A DNA stretch of 6,680 nucleotides from Desulfobacterales bacterium (GTDB lineage: Bacteria > Desulfobacterota > Desulfobacteria > Desulfobacterales > Desulfobacteraceae): assembly GCA_022361535.1 (NCBI GenBank), contig JAKSAU010001120.1:1-6680 (forward strand). The letters run 5' to 3'. Below the pieces are notes generated by a model, which had not been told where the DNA came from, ran no database searches, and saw only the letters and a program-made list of their open reading frames with translations. Below are positions 5,572-6,680 of this stretch, in pieces. A program made the position numbers and the translations under genes. How positions within the stretch are numbered: position 1 is the first letter of the stretch; the number at the start of each line of letters is the position of its first letter.

Positions 5572-6680
5572 TAAGAAATTTGCCTGGTTTCAATGAAGGA
5601 TCTGCGATCCCGTTTTTTACCACCTGTACTCCGTTGATGAAAACCGCACCAATGCCTGAAGGCCGCTTGTCTGTCTGGTCAAGGGTAGTGTTGTCTTTGA
5701 TTGATTCCCAGTCAAATATGGTGATGTCTGCGGCTTTGCCTTTTTCAAGGACACCGCGATCCTTGATGTCAAATCGTTTGGCACTTGCACCTGTCATTTT
5801 ATGAATCACAGCTTCCAATGAAAGAAGCCTTTTTTCCCTGGCCTTTTGCAGAAAACAGGGAAAACATCCAAAAGCCGCAGGATTTTGCAGACCGTCCGGC
5901 TCGGTCCAGGCATCTGTCATGTATACGGATAAGGGGTGCACCATTAAGGCATCTACGATTTGTGGACTTGTATACTTATGCATCAGCACACGGGCAGTCC
6001 CATTGCTTTCACGGACAAAATCCATATAATTTTGGAATGGGGCAACCCCGCGTTCTTTTGCAATCTGTGATAAAAACATTCCGTTGAACTTTTCAAAAGG
6101 TTCGTGCATGGCAGAGGCAATCTGGATATCGTCAAACCCAAAACCCAGAAGCTTAAAAGAGATGGCTGCAAGAAGCCTTGCTTTTAAAATCATGGTTTTG
6201 TCTTCATAGCTTTGCGGGGCTTTGGCCATAAACCAGTCAGGCATGAGAACGGTAATGATGGATGCACCGCAGTGATACGGATAAGAATCAATGCCAATAT
6301 CAAGACCGTCGGCAACAGCCTTTTCAATTAATGCCATGGCTTTATCAAAGGTTTTCCAGGTCTTTTCTCCCACGAAAATCAAATGGGACAACTGAATAGG
6401 AACATCGGTTTCCCGGGCCAGGTTTAGAGCTTCTTCCAGGGCGATAATATTATGGGCTTTGCCAAAGGGAATCACAGGATAGGTGGCTGAAACCGAAGAG
6501 TAGGCCTTAAGATGTAAGGTTAAAAGTTTTCCTCTGGACTTGACCAGGTCTGCGATCTGCTTGATTTCATCTTTTTGAGCAAAAATCCCGGGCGCATACT
6601 GAAAACCGAAAGAGACGCCTTTGGCCCCTTCATCCATGGCCTGGCCCATGAGGGATAAAAGGGTTGTGCTCTGCTCTTTG
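5567..6680 (-). CDS. N-acyl-D-amino-acid deacylase-like amidohydrolase (3' part; 5' end outside the window)
   Basis: This is the C-terminal part of a metal-dependent amidohydrolase of the D-aminoacylase family, which hydrolyses N-acyl-D-amino acids or related amides in the cytoplasm. The frame stays open through the right edge (KEQSTTLLSL precedes the first visible ATG at 6649), so the start is beyond the window. That ATG falls within the conserved stretch AMDEGAKGVSFGFQYAPG and is not the true start. Counting from it, candidate metal or catalytic residues are His46 (TLHLKAY), His89 (QLSHL) and Asp246 (MTDAW); IDSYPYHCGAS and NPAAFGCFPCFL correspond to family motifs (usually DxYPY and HPRxYGTFPR, so the latter has diverged). 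The C-terminus GVLEKGKAADITIFD...VFINGVQVVKNG is the usual composite-domain ending. The visible part is 370 residues; relatives have roughly 480-550, so the missing N-terminus should hold the HxH metal site. The gene ends in TGA followed at once by TAA. It is on the same strand as the selenopeptide gene but 280 bp away, so co-function is unproven. Confidence 0.85.
   Translation of the reverse strand, partial: KEQSTTLLSLMGQAMDEGAKGVSFGFQYAPGIFAQKDEIKQIADLVKSRGKLLTLHLKAYSSVSATYPVIPFGKAHNIIALEEALNLARETDVPIQLSHLIFVGEKTWKTFDKAMALIEKAVADGLDIGIDSYPYHCGASIITVLMPDWFMAKAPQSYEDKTMILKARLLAAISFKLLGFGFDDIQIASAMHEPFEKFNGMFLSQIAKERGVAPFQNYMDFVRESNGTARVLMHKYTSPQIVDALMVHPLSVYMTDAWTEPDGLQNPAAFGCFPCFLQKAREKRLLSLEAVIHKMTGASAKRFDIKDRGVLEKGKAADITIFDWESIKDNTTLDQTDKRPSGIGAVFINGVQVVKNGIADPSLKPGKFLT

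Overview
The window looks like chromosomal DNA from an anaerobic, selenoprotein-using bacterium, most likely a Desulfobacterota (Desulfobacterales-type) lineage. That placement is inferred from the moderate-GC coding regions, a large sensor kinase with a periplasmic-binding domain and PAS domains, and a selenocysteine-containing ribosomal peptide system. No database search was possible.

Layout: 1-310 is an AT-rich stretch with no convincing gene. 311-3211 (+) encodes a 966-residue hybrid sensor histidine kinase (periplasmic solute-binding domain, membrane helix, two PAS domains, kinase core, receiver). A 53-bp convergent gap follows. The other three genes are on the minus strand, reading right to left: the 3' part of an N-acyl-D-amino-acid deacylase-like amidohydrolase (5567 to beyond 6680), a 280-bp gap, a selenopeptide precursor (4945-5286), and a radical SAM/SPASM peptide maturase (3265-4878, or 4920 if the TTG start is used).

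The main result is the precursor gene, which ordinary ORF calling misses because it carries five in-frame TGA codons. Read with TGA as selenocysteine (U), it gives a 113-residue peptide: a Lys-rich and hydrophobic leader, then a Gly/Ser-rich core with five Ser-Gly-Sec motifs (Sec at residues 36, 50, 64, 91 and 112). It has a textbook ribosome binding site (AGGAGG, 7 nt from ATG). Each of the five TGAs is followed by a compact hairpin with a GU-containing apical loop. In the first four the loop lies at exactly nucleotides 21-25 after the TGA, although the stem sequences differ. The fifth hairpin begins beyond the TAG stop codon, in untranslated RNA. These are strong bacterial SECIS candidates.

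The gene just downstream encodes a radical SAM enzyme with CX3CX2C and a complete SPASM cysteine set, plus a long N-terminal extension that may hold a leader-binding domain. Together they form a selenium-containing RiPP (ribosomally made, post-translationally modified peptide) locus. From memory it matches the computationally defined 'selenobiotic' SbtA/SbtM-type family. The family idea is therefore probably not new, but the multi-Sec, multi-SECIS architecture is striking, and I know of no established product structure. The kinase and the deacylase have no demonstrable link to it.
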